Source: Klebsiella ornithinolytica NBRC 105727 = ATCC 31898
GTDB taxonomy: Bacteria; Pseudomonadota; Gammaproteobacteria; Enterobacterales; Enterobacteriaceae
Assembly (NCBI RefSeq): GCF_001598295.1
Contig: NZ_BCYR01000006.1
Coordinates: 124,001 to 188,000, forward strand
Length of the DNA stretch: 64,000 nucleotides
Direction of reading: 5' to 3'
Below the pieces are notes generated by a model. The model was not told the DNA's origin and searched no databases. It was given only the letters and a program-made list of their open reading frames with translations. Positions 38,005-48,491 of the stretch are shown piece by piece (within the stretch, counting starts at the first letter, position 1; the number at the start of each line of letters is the position of its first letter). Made by a program: the position numbers and the translations under genes.

Positions 38005-38955
38005 TTAATTAATGGCGTTCGGCAATACGTTACCGGAGAAATAAGCCGTGACGTTTGCCAAAACCACTTCGCTCATTTTCTGTCGGGTTTCATGGGTGGC
38101 GCTGGCCACGTGCGGCTGCAACACCACATTATCGAGCGCGATCAATTCTGCCGGGACATGAGGCTCATCTTCAAAAACATCGAGGGCAGCACCGGCGATA
38201 ACACCGTTTTGTAACGCCTGAATCAACGCCTTTTCATCCACCAGCGAACCGCGGGCGATATTAATCAGCCACGCATGTTTCGGCATGACGTTGAAGACCG
38301 AAAAATCGATCAGCCCGCGATTTGCCTCACCGCCGGAGGCGGCAAGCACCAGAAAATCACTCTCATGGGCCAGCGTATGCAGATCGGCGCACCACTGGTA
38401 ATCCAGCCCCGGGACCGGTTTACGGTCGTGATAAAGCACCTGCATATCAAAACCGCGGGCGCGGCGGGCAATCGCCTGACCAATATTCCCCATCCCCAGC
38501 AGGCCGATACGTTTCCCGCTCACCTGAGTAGCCAGCGGCATACCTCCCTTCTCCCAGCGGCCTTCACGTACAAAACGATCGCCCTGACACAGATTGCGGG
38601 AACCGGCCAGCAGCAGTCCCATCGCCAGGTCCGCCACGTCGTTGGTCAGCACGCCGGAAGTGATGGAGACCTGAATCTGCCGGGAGCGAACGTACTCTAA
38701 ATCCACCGCATCGGTGCCAACGCCGAAAATGGCAATCAGACCCACGTGCGGCAGCAGTTCAAGGACGCTGTTCTGTACCCCGATATCCCCTCGGGTGACA
38801 ACGGCTGCAATATTCTCTCCCTGCTCACGCAGGAAGGCGATGGGATCCTCCTGCTCGTACAGACGCAGCAGCGGGAAGTCGGCCGCCAGCTGTTCCTGCA
38901 AAGCATCAATAACGGGGGCCACTAAGAGGATGGCGCGGGTAATAGTACTCTTCAT
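38005..38955 (-). CDS. D-isomer-specific 2-hydroxyacid dehydrogenase (putative 2-ketogluconate reductase)
   Basis: A 316-aa NAD(P)-dependent reductase from ATG 38955 (MKSTITRAILLVAPVIDAL), preceded by AGGTGATCTG; the frame opens 15 codons earlier without a good ribosome binding site. The Rossmann motif is GLLGMGNIGQAIA. The catalytic Arg is in INIARGSLVDE, Glu in VFEDEPHVP and His in LQPHVASATH. The family includes GhrA/GhrB, which reduce glyoxylate, hydroxypyruvate and 2-keto-gluconate. With a gluconokinase and an IdnO-like enzyme next door, reduction of a ketogluconate to gluconate is the likely role, by inference. It heads an operon with the MFS gene. Confidence 0.82.
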   Translation of the reverse strand: MKSTITRAILLVAPVIDALQEQLAADFPLLRLYEQEDPIAFLREQGENIAAVVTRGDIGVQNSVLELLPHVGLIAIFGVGTDAVDLEYVRSRQIQVSITSGVLTNDVADLAMGLLLAGSRNLCQGDRFVREGRWEKGGMPLATQVSGKRIGLLGMGNIGQAIARRARGFDMQVLYHDRKPVPGLDYQWCADLHTLAHESDFLVLAASGGEANRGLIDFSVFNVMPKHAWLINIARGSLVDEKALIQALQNGVIAGAALDVFEDEPHVPAELIALDNVVLQPHVASATHETRQKMSEVVLANVTAYFSGNVLPNAIN

Positions 38956-39165
38956 CAGATCACCTGTTTGACGGTTCATTACGACGGTAGCCACTATCAA
39001 ACGGTTTTTTAGCCGAACGTTTTGCGATCTGCATCACGCTGAATCGTGTTAAAAATTACTGTTACCGCGTCCGTGATCGCTAAGACAAAAACCCGGTTTT
39101 AAGCGGGGACAAGCGACGAGGCGTTAACGTTCTGCTAACACGACTGCGCCGCCGTTCAGGCAGGA

Positions 39166-40158
39166 TTAAATGGTTTCGCCCATCGACAGGCGGTAGTGCA
39201 GATCGACTTTCTCTATGGTTGGCAGTCCTTTGATTTTCTTAATTAAAATCTCAGTGGCTACCTTACCCATTTCATAGCGCGGGGTCAGGACGCTTGCCAG
39301 CCGCGGGGTGACGATCTGGCCAATCTCCAGGCCATGAAAACCGGCGATCGCCAGCTCCTGCGGCACTGCGATACCCGATGCAAGGCACTCCTGTAACACG
39401 CCTACCGCCAGGTCATCATTAGTACAGAGGATCCCGTCCATCGCGGCGTACATCTGCCGCGCCAGATTCATCATGCCGGTGCCAATCGACACCGACGACA
39501 CCTTATTGGGGGCAATGCGCCCCGTCGGCAGTCCGGCATTCTCCATCGCCTGACAGTAGCCGGCGTAGCGCTGTTCATCGCGGACATCGGACATTGACCC
39601 AAAATAGATAATGCGCCGCTTGCCGCTCGCCAGCAGCATCGTGGTCATGTCAAAACCGGCTTTGAAGTTGTCAAAACCGACATTGATTCGCCCCGGGTTC
39701 TCCGCCAGCCCCATTACCTCCGCGATCGGAATCTTTGCCGCATTGAGGTATTTGTCCGCCCGCAGCGTATGGAGCGACTCAGTCAGCAGCAGTCCTTTGA
39801 CATGAAAGGCCAGTACGGCGGCAATCTGCTCCTCTTCACGCTGACGGTCGTAATCGTAATTGACCACCAGCGTCTGGTAGCCGTGGGCCGCGGTCACTGA
39901 CTCGATGCCGGCCAGCAGGTCGGCGAAGATTTGATTATGAAAAGAGGGAATCAGCACGCCGATGCGTGGGACGGCGACGCTGGTCATCGCCGGATTATCG
40001 GGATCGGGCTCGTAACCAATTTCTGCAATCACGCTGGCGATACGCTCCGCCGTCTCCGGTTTCACTTTATCCGGCGTACGTAAATAGCGGCTGACGGTCA
40101 TTTTGGTTACGCCAGCCAGCGCTGCAATATCATTGAGCGTAATGCGTTGTGCTTTCAT
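39166..40158 (-). CDS. LacI-family regulator (GntR/IdnR-like)
   Basis: A 330-aa repressor with the N-terminal LacI helix-turn-helix ITLNDIAALAGVTKMTVSRYLRTPDKVKPETAERI and hinge, then a periplasmic-binding-type sensor domain (PRIGVLIPSFHNQIFADLLAGIE). The HTH resembles GntR and IdnR, which answer to gluconate and 5-ketogluconate. It is divergent from the idnO-like operon and upstream of the dehydrogenase-MFS pair, so it probably controls both. Confidence 0.82.
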   Translation of the reverse strand: MKAQRITLNDIAALAGVTKMTVSRYLRTPDKVKPETAERIASVIAEIGYEPDPDNPAMTSVAVPRIGVLIPSFHNQIFADLLAGIESVTAAHGYQTLVVNYDYDRQREEEQIAAVLAFHVKGLLLTESLHTLRADKYLNAAKIPIAEVMGLAENPGRINVGFDNFKAGFDMTTMLLASGKRRIIYFGSMSDVRDEQRYAGYCQAMENAGLPTGRIAPNKVSSVSIGTGMMNLARQMYAAMDGILCTNDDLAVGVLQECLASGIAVPQELAIAGFHGLEIGQIVTPRLASVLTPRYEMGKVATEILIKKIKGLPTIEKVDLHYRLSMGETI

Positions 40159-40312
40159 CTATCGACCCGTCAAATACATCCACTGCATCAGGCCATTATG
40201 CCTGCCGCTGAAGAAAAAGAGAATCGAACCCTTCCAGCGTTAACCCCTTGAGCAGCGGTAATTTCCACGCGGCTTCACGTTTAACGTAACCCCTTTTCGT
40301 AACACTGTTTTG

Positions 40313-40328
40313 AGTGATCTCTGTCACA
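40313..40328 (+). promoter_or_regulatory. Putative CRP site before the idnO-like operon
   Basis: AGTGATCTCTGTCACA fits TGTGA-N6-TCACA at 9 of 10 conserved positions. It lies about 120 bp before the idnO-like start in a 288-bp divergent gap. Nearby CGTAAC direct repeats (40285-40303) might be part of an operator, but I cannot define one. Confidence 0.6.
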
Positions 40329-40446
40329 GATTTAAGCGGCAAAAATCCGTGATATAGAGCACAGGTTCTTCCGCTTCACCTTTTTGTGGATCAGGAATAA
40401 AAGCGCACACCGTCATTTATATTCAGCCGTTAATCAGGATATCAAG

Positions 40447-41211
40447 ATGAAAGATCTTTTCAGCTTACAAGGCAAACGTATTTTAATTACTGGCGCAGGA
40501 CAAGGCATTGGTTTTGTCATGGCGCAGGGCCTTGCACAATATGGCGCCGAAATTATTATCAACGATATTTCAGCGTCCCGGGCAGATGATGCGGTGATGA
40601 AATTACGTGATGAAGGCGCGATTGCTCATTCGGCCGTATTTAATGTGACCGATGCCGATGCTGTCGAAAATGCGATTGCTAAAATCGAAGAAGAAATCGG
40701 CGCGATTGATGTGTTATTCAATAATGCGGGTATTCAGCGTCGCTATCCGTTTACCGAATTTCCGGTACAGGAATGGAACGATGTTATTTCCGTGAACCAA
40801 ACCGCGGTATTCCTCGTCTCGCAGGCCGTGGCTAAACGTATGGTGAGCCGCCAGCGCGGAAAAATCGTCAATATCTGTTCCATGCAGAGCGAGCTGGGAC
40901 GCGACACCATTACGCCTTATGCCGCCGCCAAAGGGGCGGTCAAAATGCTGACCCGCGGCATGTGCGTCGAGCTGGCGCGCTATAACATTCAGGTCAACGG
41001 TATCGCACCGGGCTACTTTAAAACCGCCATGACCCAGGCGTTGGTGGACGATCGCGCCTTTACCGACTGGTTGTGCAAACGCACGCCAGCCAACCGCTGG
41101 GGCGATCCGCAAGAGCTGGTCGGTGCGGCGGTGTTCCTCTCCTCCAGAGCATCCGATTTCGTCAATGGTCATCTGTTGTTTGTCGACGGCGGCATGCTGG
41201 TTGCCGTCTGA
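40447..41211 (+). CDS. idnO: Gluconate 5-dehydrogenase (5-ketogluconate reductase), IdnO-like
   Basis: A short-chain dehydrogenase that reduces 5-ketogluconate to D-gluconate in idonate use. ATG 40447 (MKDLFSLQGKRILITGAGQGIGF) gives 254 aa, the same as E. coli IdnO, and the sequence follows IdnO closely from end to end (for example NNAGIQRRYPFTEFPVQEWNDVI and the end FVNGHLLFVDGGMLVAV). NAD(P) motif TGAGQGIG, NNAG, catalytic Ser in NICSMQSELG and Tyr-x3-Lys in YAAAK are visible. AGGAT lies 8 nt before the start; a longer upstream frame has no such site. It is first of three tightly packed genes. Confidence 0.87.
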   Translation: MKDLFSLQGKRILITGAGQGIGFVMAQGLAQYGAEIIINDISASRADDAVMKLRDEGAIAHSAVFNVTDADAVENAIAKIEEEIGAIDVLFNNAGIQRRYPFTEFPVQEWNDVISVNQTAVFLVSQAVAKRMVSRQRGKIVNICSMQSELGRDTITPYAAAKGAVKMLTRGMCVELARYNIQVNGIAPGYFKTAMTQALVDDRAFTDWLCKRTPANRWGDPQELVGAAVFLSSRASDFVNGHLLFVDGGMLVAV

Positions 41212-41225
41212 TTAAGGAGCGCATT

Positions 41226-41756
41226 ATGGCAGGGCAATGCATTATTGTGATGGGCGTTTCAGGCACCGGCAAAACCACCGTTGGTCAGGCGCTGGCCCAG
41301 GCGCTTGGCGCAAAGTTTATTGACGGCGACGACCTTCATCCACGGCAGAACATCATCAAAATGGCCGCCAGCCAGCCGCTTGATGATGACGATCGCCAGC
41401 CCTGGCTGGAGCGCATCGCCGACGTGATTTTCAGCCTCGAGCAAAAGAATGAATCCGGCGTACTGGTCTGCTCGGCGTTGAAAAAACGCTATCGCGATCG
41501 CCTGCGTGAAGGCAGCGGTAATCTGCGTTTTCTGTGGCTGACCGGGGAGTATGAGTGCATTCTCCAGCGCATGCAGCGACGTCAGGGCCACTTTATGCCG
41601 GAAGCGCTGCTGCGCAGCCAGTTTGCCGCCCTGGAAACACCGGACGCCAGCGAGGGTGATATCGTCGCCGTTGATATCGCCCCCGACGTCGCCACCATCG
41701 TGGCGCAATCGCTCACATTACTTACCCCTCAACCAGCACAGGGAGTTCCGGCATGA
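41226..41756 (+). CDS. Gluconokinase (GntK/IdnK family)
   Basis: It phosphorylates D-gluconate to 6-phosphogluconate. The 176-aa protein from ATG 41226 (MAGQCIIVMGVSGTGKTTVGQALAQ) has the P-loop GVSGTGKTT at residues 10-18. The gluconokinase signatures FIDGDDLHPRQNIIKMAAS, LDDDDRQPWL, CSALKKRYRDRLR and QRRQGHFMPEALLRSQFAALE are present. AAGGAG lies 7 nt before the start. It follows the idnO-like gene by 14 bp and overlaps the next gene by 4 nt. It supplies the step that joins ketogluconate reduction to the pentose phosphate and Entner-Doudoroff pathways. Confidence 0.9.
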   Translation: MAGQCIIVMGVSGTGKTTVGQALAQALGAKFIDGDDLHPRQNIIKMAASQPLDDDDRQPWLERIADVIFSLEQKNESGVLVCSALKKRYRDRLREGSGNLRFLWLTGEYECILQRMQRRQGHFMPEALLRSQFAALETPDASEGDIVAVDIAPDVATIVAQSLTLLTPQPAQGVPA

Positions 41757-42220
41757 TTATCGATACCTTAAGCGCCGCCGCCAAAAATGCGTTCTATCCG
41801 GCGGTCATTAAAAAAGCGCTCCAGGCCGTTGCGCAGCAGGATCCCCACACCCTGCCTCCGGGCAAATATACCGTCGATGGCGATAACCTGTTCTTTACCG
41901 TCGTTGAAGGTCAGACGCGTCCGCTGTCGGAGCAGCGCCCGGAATTTCATCGTCAGTATATTGATATTCATATTGTACTGGCGGGCGTTGAGATAATCGG
42001 CGCCGGCAACAAAGGTCTGCCGATCGCGCCGGACGGGCCGTTCAAAGAGGCCCATGATATTGGCTTTTGTGAGGCAATCAGCAGCGAAACGCTGATTCAT
42101 CTGCACCCGGAAGAGCTGGCCATTTTATTCCCGGGCGAACTGCACCGCCCGATGGGCGCGATGGATGCCGGCGCGCCGCTGCGCAAAATTATCGTTAAGA
42201 TAGATAACGCTCTGCTGTAG
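41753..42220 (+). CDS. YhcH/YjgK/YiaL family protein (cupin-like DUF386)
   Basis: A 155-aa protein of a beta-sandwich family often found in sialic-acid, sugar-acid and uronate operons, where some members are thought to act on sugar anomers. Family segments are HRQYIDIHIVLAGVEIIG, FCEAISSETLIHLHPEELAILFPGELHRPM and a C-terminal RKIIVKI. The ATG overlaps the gluconokinase stop (ATGA), so it is translationally coupled to the operon. A role in handling the sugar acid before reduction or phosphorylation is inferred from context. Confidence 0.82.
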   Translation: MIIDTLSAAAKNAFYPAVIKKALQAVAQQDPHTLPPGKYTVDGDNLFFTVVEGQTRPLSEQRPEFHRQYIDIHIVLAGVEIIGAGNKGLPIAPDGPFKEAHDIGFCEAISSETLIHLHPEELAILFPGELHRPMGAMDAGAPLRKIIVKIDNALL

Positions 42221-42237
42221 CGGTCCCGCCGTAATCA

Positions 42238-42261
42238 GCCCCACGAGATCCTTCGCGGGGC
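42238..42261. terminator. Hairpin between convergent yhcH-like and lipoprotein genes
   Basis: GCCCCACGA and TCGCGGGGC form a 9-position stem with one mismatch and a 6-nt loop, 17 bp after the yhcH-like stop and 12 bp from the lipoprotein stop. No T tract is seen, so termination is only likely. Confidence 0.45.
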
Positions 42262-42273
42262 CCCGGATACCCC

Positions 42274-42507
42274 TTAGTTATCCAGTTCATCCATCGACTT
42301 CACCTGATCGCGATTGATCTGTTCAGTCCGGCCGGTTTCCGCATTTTTGTACGACACCATACCAGTATCATCATCCACCTGCGGCTTGCCATCAGTCACG
42401 ATCGTTTTACCGTCGGTCGTTTTCAGCGACTGGTTCGATGAACAGCCCGCCACAAACAACATTGCCGTCGCCGCCAGCGCGGATGCCATCAGAATTTTGT
42501 TCCGCAT
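42274..42507 (-). CDS. Small YgdI/YgdR-type lipoprotein
   Basis: A 77-aa lipoprotein from ATG 42507 with a strong ribosome binding site (AGGAGGATACA). The signal peptide MRNKILMASALAATAMLFVAGC ends in a lipobox (FVAGC), with Ser+2 and Ser+3 suggesting outer-membrane sorting. The rest (TTDGKTIVTDGKPQVDDDTGMVSYKNAETGRTEQINRDQV) is the DUF903 SH3-like domain of YgdI and YgdR. Function unknown. The frame opens eight codons earlier, which would spoil the signal peptide start. Confidence 0.83.
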   Translation of the reverse strand: MRNKILMASALAATAMLFVAGCSSNQSLKTTDGKTIVTDGKPQVDDDTGMVSYKNAETGRTEQINRDQVKSMDELDN

Positions 42508-42611
42508 TGTATCCTCCTGTCTTTCCGTCAATTGATATCGTTATGATGCTAACTATAGTTAGCCTCACCGGACGGACCGTGAAAAGCAGAACTCTCCGAA
42601 GATGGCGCGGA

Positions 42612-42645
42612 TAAAAAAAGGGCCGACGATTTCTCGTCAACCCTT
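42612..42645 (-). terminator. carAB terminator
   Basis: On the minus strand AAGGG-tt-GACGA and TCGTC-gg-CCCTT form a stem with a GAAA loop, followed by T7. It lies about 33 bp after the carB stop. Confidence 0.85.
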
Positions 42646-42677
42646 GTTGTTCCGCGACCCGATATTATCGAGGCAGC

Positions 42678-45600
42678 TTACTTTTTAATTTGCGCGTGCA
42701 TTTCCTGAACCGAGGTCACTTTCTCGATGGCGTTGGCGTTGAGCGCCATCGCCGTCGCGAAACCGCCGTTCAGGGTGGTGTCGTAATGCACTTTGTACTG
42801 CAGGGCGCTGCGGCGAATCAGCTTGGAGTCTTCAATCGCCTGACGACCTTCGGTGGTGTTGATGATGTAGGTGTATTCGCCATTCTTAATACGGTCCTGA
42901 ATGTGCGGACGACCTTCATGCACCTTATTCACCAGGCGCGGGTTGATCCCGGCTTCGCCGAGGACAATCGCGGTACCGTGAGTCGCATCCAGTTCGAAAC
43001 CAAACTTCAGCAGTTTCGCCGCCAGGTCTACGACACGCTCTTTGTCGCCTTCGCGAACGGAGAGCAGCGCGCGGCCCTGTTTTTTCATCGTTGAGCTGCT
43101 GCCCAGCTGCGCTTTAGCGAACGCTTCGGCGAAAGTACGGCCCACGCCCATCACTTCCCCGGTAGAGCGCATTTCTGGCCCTAACAGCGGGTCAACGCCC
43201 GGGAATTTGTTGAACGGCAGCACCACTTCTTTCACCGAGTAGTACGGCGGGATAATTTCTTTGGTGACGCCCTGCTGGGCCAGGGTCTGGCCGGCCATCA
43301 CTCGCGCCGCCACTTTGGCCAGCGGGATACCGGTGGCTTTAGAGACGAACGGTACGGTACGCGCCGCACGCGGGTTCACTTCAATCAGGTACACTTCATT
43401 GTTTTTCACCGCGAACTGGACGTTCATCAGGCCACGGACCTGCAGTTCAAAGGCCAGCTTCTGTACCTGCTCACGCATCACATCCTGAATTTCCTTGCTC
43501 AGGGTGTAGGCCGGCAGAGAACATGCGGAGTCGCCCGAGTGCACGCCCGCCTGTTCGATGTGCTCCATGATGCCGCCAATCAGCACCATTTCGCCGTCGC
43601 AGATAGCGTCAACGTCGACTTCGACCGCATCGTCAAGGAAGCGGTCCAGCAGAACCGGCGCGTCGTTCGAGACGCTGACCGCGGTCTGGAAGTAGCGCTT
43701 CAGGTCGGCTTCGTCGTAGACGATTTCCATCGCCCGACCGCCCAGGACGTAGGACGGACGCACCACCAGCGGGTAGCCAATCTCTTTCGCCTTCTCAACG
43801 GCCATCTCAATGGTGGTCACGGTGGCGTTCGCCGGCTGTTTCAGCTTCAGACGGTCAACCGCCTGCTGGAAACGTTCACGGTCTTCGGCACGGTCAATCG
43901 CATCCGGGCTGGTTCCGATAACCGGTACGCCGGCCGCTTCCAGCGCACGCGCCAGTTTCAGCGGCGTCTGGCCGCCGTACTGGACGATAACGCCCTTCGG
44001 CTTCTCGATACGCACGATTTCCAGCACGTCTTCCAGCGTCACCGGCTCAAAGTACAGACGGTCGGAGGTGTCGTAGTCGGTAGACACGGTTTCCGGGTTA
44101 CAGTTAACCATAATGGTCTCGTAACCATCTTCACGCAGCGCCAGTGAAGCATGTACGCAGCAGTAGTCAAATTCGATACCCTGACCGATACGGTTCGGGC
44201 CGCCGCCAAGGACCATGATTTTATCGCGGTCAACGGACGGGTTCGCTTCACACTCGTCTTCATAGGTGGAGTACATGTAGGCGGTATCGGTGGCGAATTC
44301 CGCCGCGCAGGTATCCACGCGCTTGTAGACCGGGTGCAGGTCGTACTGGTCACGCAGCTTACGGATTTCACCTTCACGAACGCCGGCCAGTTTTGCCAGA
44401 CGGGCATCGGCAAAGCCTTTACGCTTCAGCTGACGCAGGAAGTCAGGCGTCAGACCGGTGATGCCAAGGTCAGCCACTTTCTCTTCCAGACGTACCAGCT
44501 CTTCAATTTGTACCAGGAACCAGCGGTCGATGTTGGTCAGGTTGAAGACGCCGTCCACGGACAGCCCCGCGCGGAACGCATCGGCGATGTACCAGATACG
44601 CTCGGCGCCGGCATCTTTCAGCTCACGGCGAATTTTGGTCAGCGCTTCCGGGTCGTCGAGGCTGACTTTCGGGTCGAAACCGGTGGCCCCTACTTCCAGG
44701 CCGCGCAGCGCTTTCTGCAGGGACTCCTGCTGGGTGCGGCCAATCGCCATCACTTCACCCACGGATTTCATCTGGGTGGTCAGGCGGTCATTAGCGCCAA
44801 CGAATTTTTCAAAGTTGAAGCGGGGAATCTTGGTCACGACATAGTCGATGGACGGTTCGAACGAGGCCGGCGTACGGCCGCCGGTGATGTCGTTCATCAG
44901 CTCATCCAGGGTGTAGCCGACCGCCAGTTTGGCCGCCACTTTGGCAATCGGGAAACCGGTCGCTTTGGATGCCAGCGCGGAGGAGCGTGATACGCGCGGG
45001 TTCATTTCGATAACAATCAGGCGGCCGTCTTTCGGGTTAACGGAGAACTGCACGTTAGAGCCCCCGGTTTCGACGCCAATTTCGCGCAGCACCGCCATCG
45101 ATGCATTACGCATCACCTGGTATTCTTTATCGGTCAGGGTTTGCGCCGGGGCGACGGTGATGGAGTCACCGGTATGGATGCCCATGGCGTCGAAGTTTTC
45201 GATGGAGCAGACGATGATGCAGTTGTCGTTCTTATCGCGCACCACTTCCATCTCGTACTCTTTCCAGCCGATCAGCGATTCATCAATCAGCAGTTCGTTG
45301 GTCGGAGAGAGATCCAGCCCGCGGGCACAAATTTCTTCGAACTCTTCACGGTTGTAAGCGATACCGCCGCCGGTGCCGCCCATAGTGAAGGAGGGACGGA
45401 TGATACACGGGTAGCCCACGTCAGCGGCCACCGCCAGCGCTTCTTCCATGGTGTGCGCAATACCGGAACGTGCGGTATCCAGACCGATTTTCTTCATTGC
45501 CACATCGAAGCGACGGCGGTCTTCCGCTTTATCAATCGCGTCGGCGGTGGCGCCGATCATGGTGACGCCGAATTCGGCCAGCACGCCCTGACGTTCCAGC

Positions 45601-45902
45601 TCCAGCGCGCAGTTCAGCGCCGTCTGGCCGCCCATAGTCGGCAGTACCGCATCCGGACGCTCTTTTTCGATAATTTTGCGCACCACTTCCCAGTGGATCG
45701 GCTCAATATAGGTCGCATCGGCCATTTCCGGGTCGGTCATGATGGTGGCCGGGTTGGAGTTCACCAGAATGACGCGGTAACCTTCTTCACGCAGGGCCTT
45801 ACAGGCCTGGGCGCCAGAGTAGTCAAATTCGCAAGCCTGGCCGATAACGATCGGGCCAGCGCCAAGAATCAGGATGCTTTTTATGTCTGTACGTTTTGGC
45901 AT
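42678..45902 (-). CDS. carB: Carbamoyl-phosphate synthase large subunit CarB
   Basis: CarB makes carbamoyl phosphate from bicarbonate, two ATP and ammonia delivered by CarA, for pyrimidines and arginine. ATG 45902 ([30 protein letters not shown]) gives 1074 aa (E. coli 1073); the frame opens 15 codons earlier. Two homologous ATP-grasp halves begin at residue 1 and near 555 ([25 protein letters not shown]). The second half carries [19 protein letters not shown], matching [19 protein letters not shown] in the first. A C-terminal MGS-like allosteric domain binds UMP, IMP and ornithine. It starts 16 bp after carA. Confidence 0.97.
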   Translation of the reverse strand: MPKRTDIKSILILGAGPIVIGQACEFDYSGAQACKALREEGYRVILVNSNPATIMTDPEMADATYIEPIHWEVVRKIIEKERPDAVLPTMGGQTALNCALELERQGVLAEFGVTMIGATADAIDKAEDRRRFDVAMKKIGLDTARSGIAHTMEEALAVAADVGYPCIIRPSFTMGGTGGGIAYNREEFEEICARGLDLSPTNELLIDESLIGWKEYEMEVVRDKNDNCIIVCSIENFDAMGIHTGDSITVAPAQTLTDKEYQVMRNASMAVLREIGVETGGSNVQFSVNPKDGRLIVIEMNPRVSRSSALASKATGFPIAKVAAKLAVGYTLDELMNDITGGRTPASFEPSIDYVVTKIPRFNFEKFVGANDRLTTQMKSVGEVMAIGRTQQESLQKALRGLEVGATGFDPKVSLDDPEALTKIRRELKDAGAERIWYIADAFRAGLSVDGVFNLTNIDRWFLVQIEELVRLEEKVADLGITGLTPDFLRQLKRKGFADARLAKLAGVREGEIRKLRDQYDLHPVYKRVDTCAAEFATDTAYMYSTYEDECEANPSVDRDKIMVLGGGPNRIGQGIEFDYCCVHASLALREDGYETIMVNCNPETVSTDYDTSDRLYFEPVTLEDVLEIVRIEKPKGVIVQYGGQTPLKLARALEAAGVPVIGTSPDAIDRAEDRERFQQAVDRLKLKQPANATVTTIEMAVEKAKEIGYPLVVRPSYVLGGRAMEIVYDEADLKRYFQTAVSVSNDAPVLLDRFLDDAVEVDVDAICDGEMVLIGGIMEHIEQAGVHSGDSACSLPAYTLSKEIQDVMREQVQKLAFELQVRGLMNVQFAVKNNEVYLIEVNPRAARTVPFVSKATGIPLAKVAARVMAGQTLAQQGVTKEIIPPYYSVKEVVLPFNKFPGVDPLLGPEMRSTGEVMGVGRTFAEAFAKAQLGSSSTMKKQGRALLSVREGDKERVVDLAAKLLKFGFELDATHGTAIVLGEAGINPRLVNKVHEGRPHIQDRIKNGEYTYIINTTEGRQAIEDSKLIRRSALQYKVHYDTTLNGGFATAMALNANAIEKVTSVQEMHAQIKK

Positions 45903-45918
45903 GGCTCTTTTCTCCTGA

Positions 45919-47067
45919 TTATTTCGCGGACTGGCGGTACTGCTCAATTAATGCAATAAAATGGTCGAACAACGGCGCGGCATCGTGCGGGCCTGGGCTC
46001 GCTTCCGGGTGGCCCTGGAAGCTAAACGCCGGTTTGTCAGTGCGGTGGATGCCCTGCAGCGTTCCGTCGAACAGCGACTTGTGGGTCACGCGCAGGTTAG
46101 ACGGCATGGAGGCTTCGTCTACCGCAAAACCGTGGTTCTGGGCGGTAATCATCACCACATTATTATCGATATCTTTAACCGGGTGGTTGCCGCCGTGGTG
46201 GCCGAACTTCATCTTAACGGTCTTCGCACCGCTCGCCAGCGCCAGCAGCTGATGGCCGAGGCAGATGCCGAATACCGGAATATCGGTCTCGAGGAATTTC
46301 TCAATCGCGGCAATGGCGTAATCGCACGGCGCCGGGTCGCCAGGGCCGTTGGACAGGAAGATACCGTCCGGATTCATCTTCAGCACCTCTTCGGCAGAGG
46401 TTTTCGCCGGCACAACCGTCAGACGGCAGCCGCGGTCAACCAGCATGCGCAGGATGTTGCGTTTGGCGCCAAAATCGTAGGCTACAACGTGGAACGGCAG
46501 CTCGCTTTCCGCTTTCGCTTCCGGCAGGTCGCCCGCCAGCGTCCAGCTTCCTTGCGTCCAGCTGTAGGTTTCTGAAGTGGTGACTTCTTTCGCCAGGTCC
46601 ATGCCGTTCAGGCCCGGGAACGCTTTGGCTTTTTCCAGCGCCAGCTGCGCATCCAGGTTATCACCCACGATGATGCAGCCGTTCTGTGCGCCTTTTTCAC
46701 GCAGCAAACGCGTCAGCTTACGGGTATCGATATCGGCAATCGCCACGATGTTATGGCGCTTGAGGTAAGAAGAGAGGTCTTCGGTATTGCGGAAGTTGCT
46801 GGCAATCAGCGGCAGGTCGCGAATGACCAGACCCTGCGCATGTACCTGAGAAGATTCTTCATCGGCGGCGTTGGTGCCGACATTACCAATATGGGGATAA
46901 GTAAGAGTGACAATTTGGCGGGAATAGGAAGGATCAGTGAGGATTTCTTGATAACCGGTCATTGAAGTATTGAAAACGACTTCCCCAACCGCCGTGCCCG
47001 TTGCCCCGATGGCCCGACCGTGAAACTGGGTTCCGTCTTCCAGAACCAATAGCGCTGACTTAATCAA
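45919..47067 (-). CDS. carA: Carbamoyl-phosphate synthase small subunit CarA (glutaminase), TTG start
   Basis: CarA hydrolyses glutamine and passes ammonia to CarB. The start is taken as TTG at 47067 (reading [21 protein letters not shown]), giving 382 aa, the E. coli length. CTGGAGGG lies 5 nt before it, and E. coli carA also starts with TTG. An ATG nine codons upstream (47094) lies within the ArgR operator region and lacks a ribosome binding site. The class I glutaminase domain has the nucleophile Cys in [13 protein letters not shown] and the His-Glu pair in [11 protein letters not shown]. It precedes carB in the operon. Confidence 0.96.
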   Translation of the reverse strand: MIKSALLVLEDGTQFHGRAIGATGTAVGEVVFNTSMTGYQEILTDPSYSRQIVTLTYPHIGNVGTNAADEESSQVHAQGLVIRDLPLIASNFRNTEDLSSYLKRHNIVAIADIDTRKLTRLLREKGAQNGCIIVGDNLDAQLALEKAKAFPGLNGMDLAKEVTTSETYSWTQGSWTLAGDLPEAKAESELPFHVVAYDFGAKRNILRMLVDRGCRLTVVPAKTSAEEVLKMNPDGIFLSNGPGDPAPCDYAIAAIEKFLETDIPVFGICLGHQLLALASGAKTVKMKFGHHGGNHPVKDIDNNVVMITAQNHGFAVDEASMPSNLRVTHKSLFDGTLQGIHRTDKPAFSFQGHPEASPGPHDAAPLFDHFIALIEQYRQSAK

Positions 47068-47077
47068 AACACCCTCC

Positions 47078-47116
47078 AGAGAATATTCACTCACTTTATT
47101 TGCATATTAATGCATG
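47078..47116 (-). promoter_or_regulatory. ArgR boxes of the carAB P2 promoter
   Basis: Two adjacent 18-bp ARG-box-like sequences lie directly upstream of carA: minus-strand AGTGAGTGAATATTCTCT and CATGCATTAATATGCAAA. They match the E. coli car operator in content and spacing. ArgR with arginine would repress the downstream promoter. Confidence 0.75.
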
Positions 47117-47287
47117 TGCATGACATGAATCAATGCAAATTTGCTTACCTATGGATTTCTGGCAAACGGCGGCATTCTGGAGAGATGTCGGGTAAAAGTC
47201 AACTTAAAGCCGATATTTTTTATCTCTTTTCACGTCACTGACCTCTCAGCACTGCGTTAGCAGGCAAAAAGATCAACAAACTATGCA

Positions 47288-47302
47288 GAGAAAACGCTTG
47301 CG
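47288..47302 (-). promoter_or_regulatory. PurR box upstream of carAB
   Basis: Minus-strand CGCAAGCGTTTTCTC fits the PurR consensus ACGCAAACGTTTTCNT with one core change. E. coli carAB P1 is purine-controlled through a PurR site in a similar upstream position. Confidence 0.7.
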
Positions 47303-47345
47303 GACCTGGAAGATTGCAAAACAGAGCGTGCAAGAGCAAAAAAGT

Positions 47346-47361
47346 AGACCAGATGGTCAAA
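47346..47361 (+). promoter_or_regulatory. RutR box upstream of carAB
   Basis: TAGACCAGATGGTCAA matches the RutR palindrome TTGACCANNTGGTCAA at all but one conserved base. RutR is a pyrimidine-responsive regulator known to act at carAB P1 in E. coli. The rest of the 458-bp carA-dapB gap is AT-rich with nothing else I can name. Confidence 0.75.
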
Positions 47362-47438
47362 ATTTACAATAACACAACAAAAAACGAAGGGATAATTTAA
47401 TATTATAGCCACTTCATCATATTTTATTGATGAATAAG

Positions 47439-47473
47439 CAAAAAATAAAAAGGGCAATAAAATATTGCCCTTT
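47439..47473 (-). terminator. dapB intrinsic terminator
   Basis: On the minus strand AAAGGGCAATA and TATTGCCCTTT form an 11-bp stem followed by TTATTTTTTG. It lies about 50 bp after the dapB stop and upstream of the carAB control region. Confidence 0.85.
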
Positions 47474-47525
47474 GCAATCAATTACATATTGAATGCAATA
47501 ACCACATCACGATGGGTAATAAACC

Positions 47526-48362
<837 letters not shown>

Positions 48363-48491
48363 TTAACTTAACGTAAATTGTTTCCAGATTAACCAGCCCG
48401 TCGATGAGCCGCTACTGTAAAACACCGATAATTAGAAATTTATGACAAACGGCGTTCGATATCAGTAAAAACTATACGCCGGCGTCGTTTC

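Noticed and set aside
44151-45959. Plus-strand frames of 279 and 272 codons opposite carB
   Set aside because: carB is complete and conserved on the minus strand; these are shadow frames.
47281-47481. 66-codon minus-strand frame in the carA-dapB gap
   Set aside because: It overlaps the PurR and RutR sites and the dapB terminator, and its AT-rich composition gives a hydrophobic peptide by chance.
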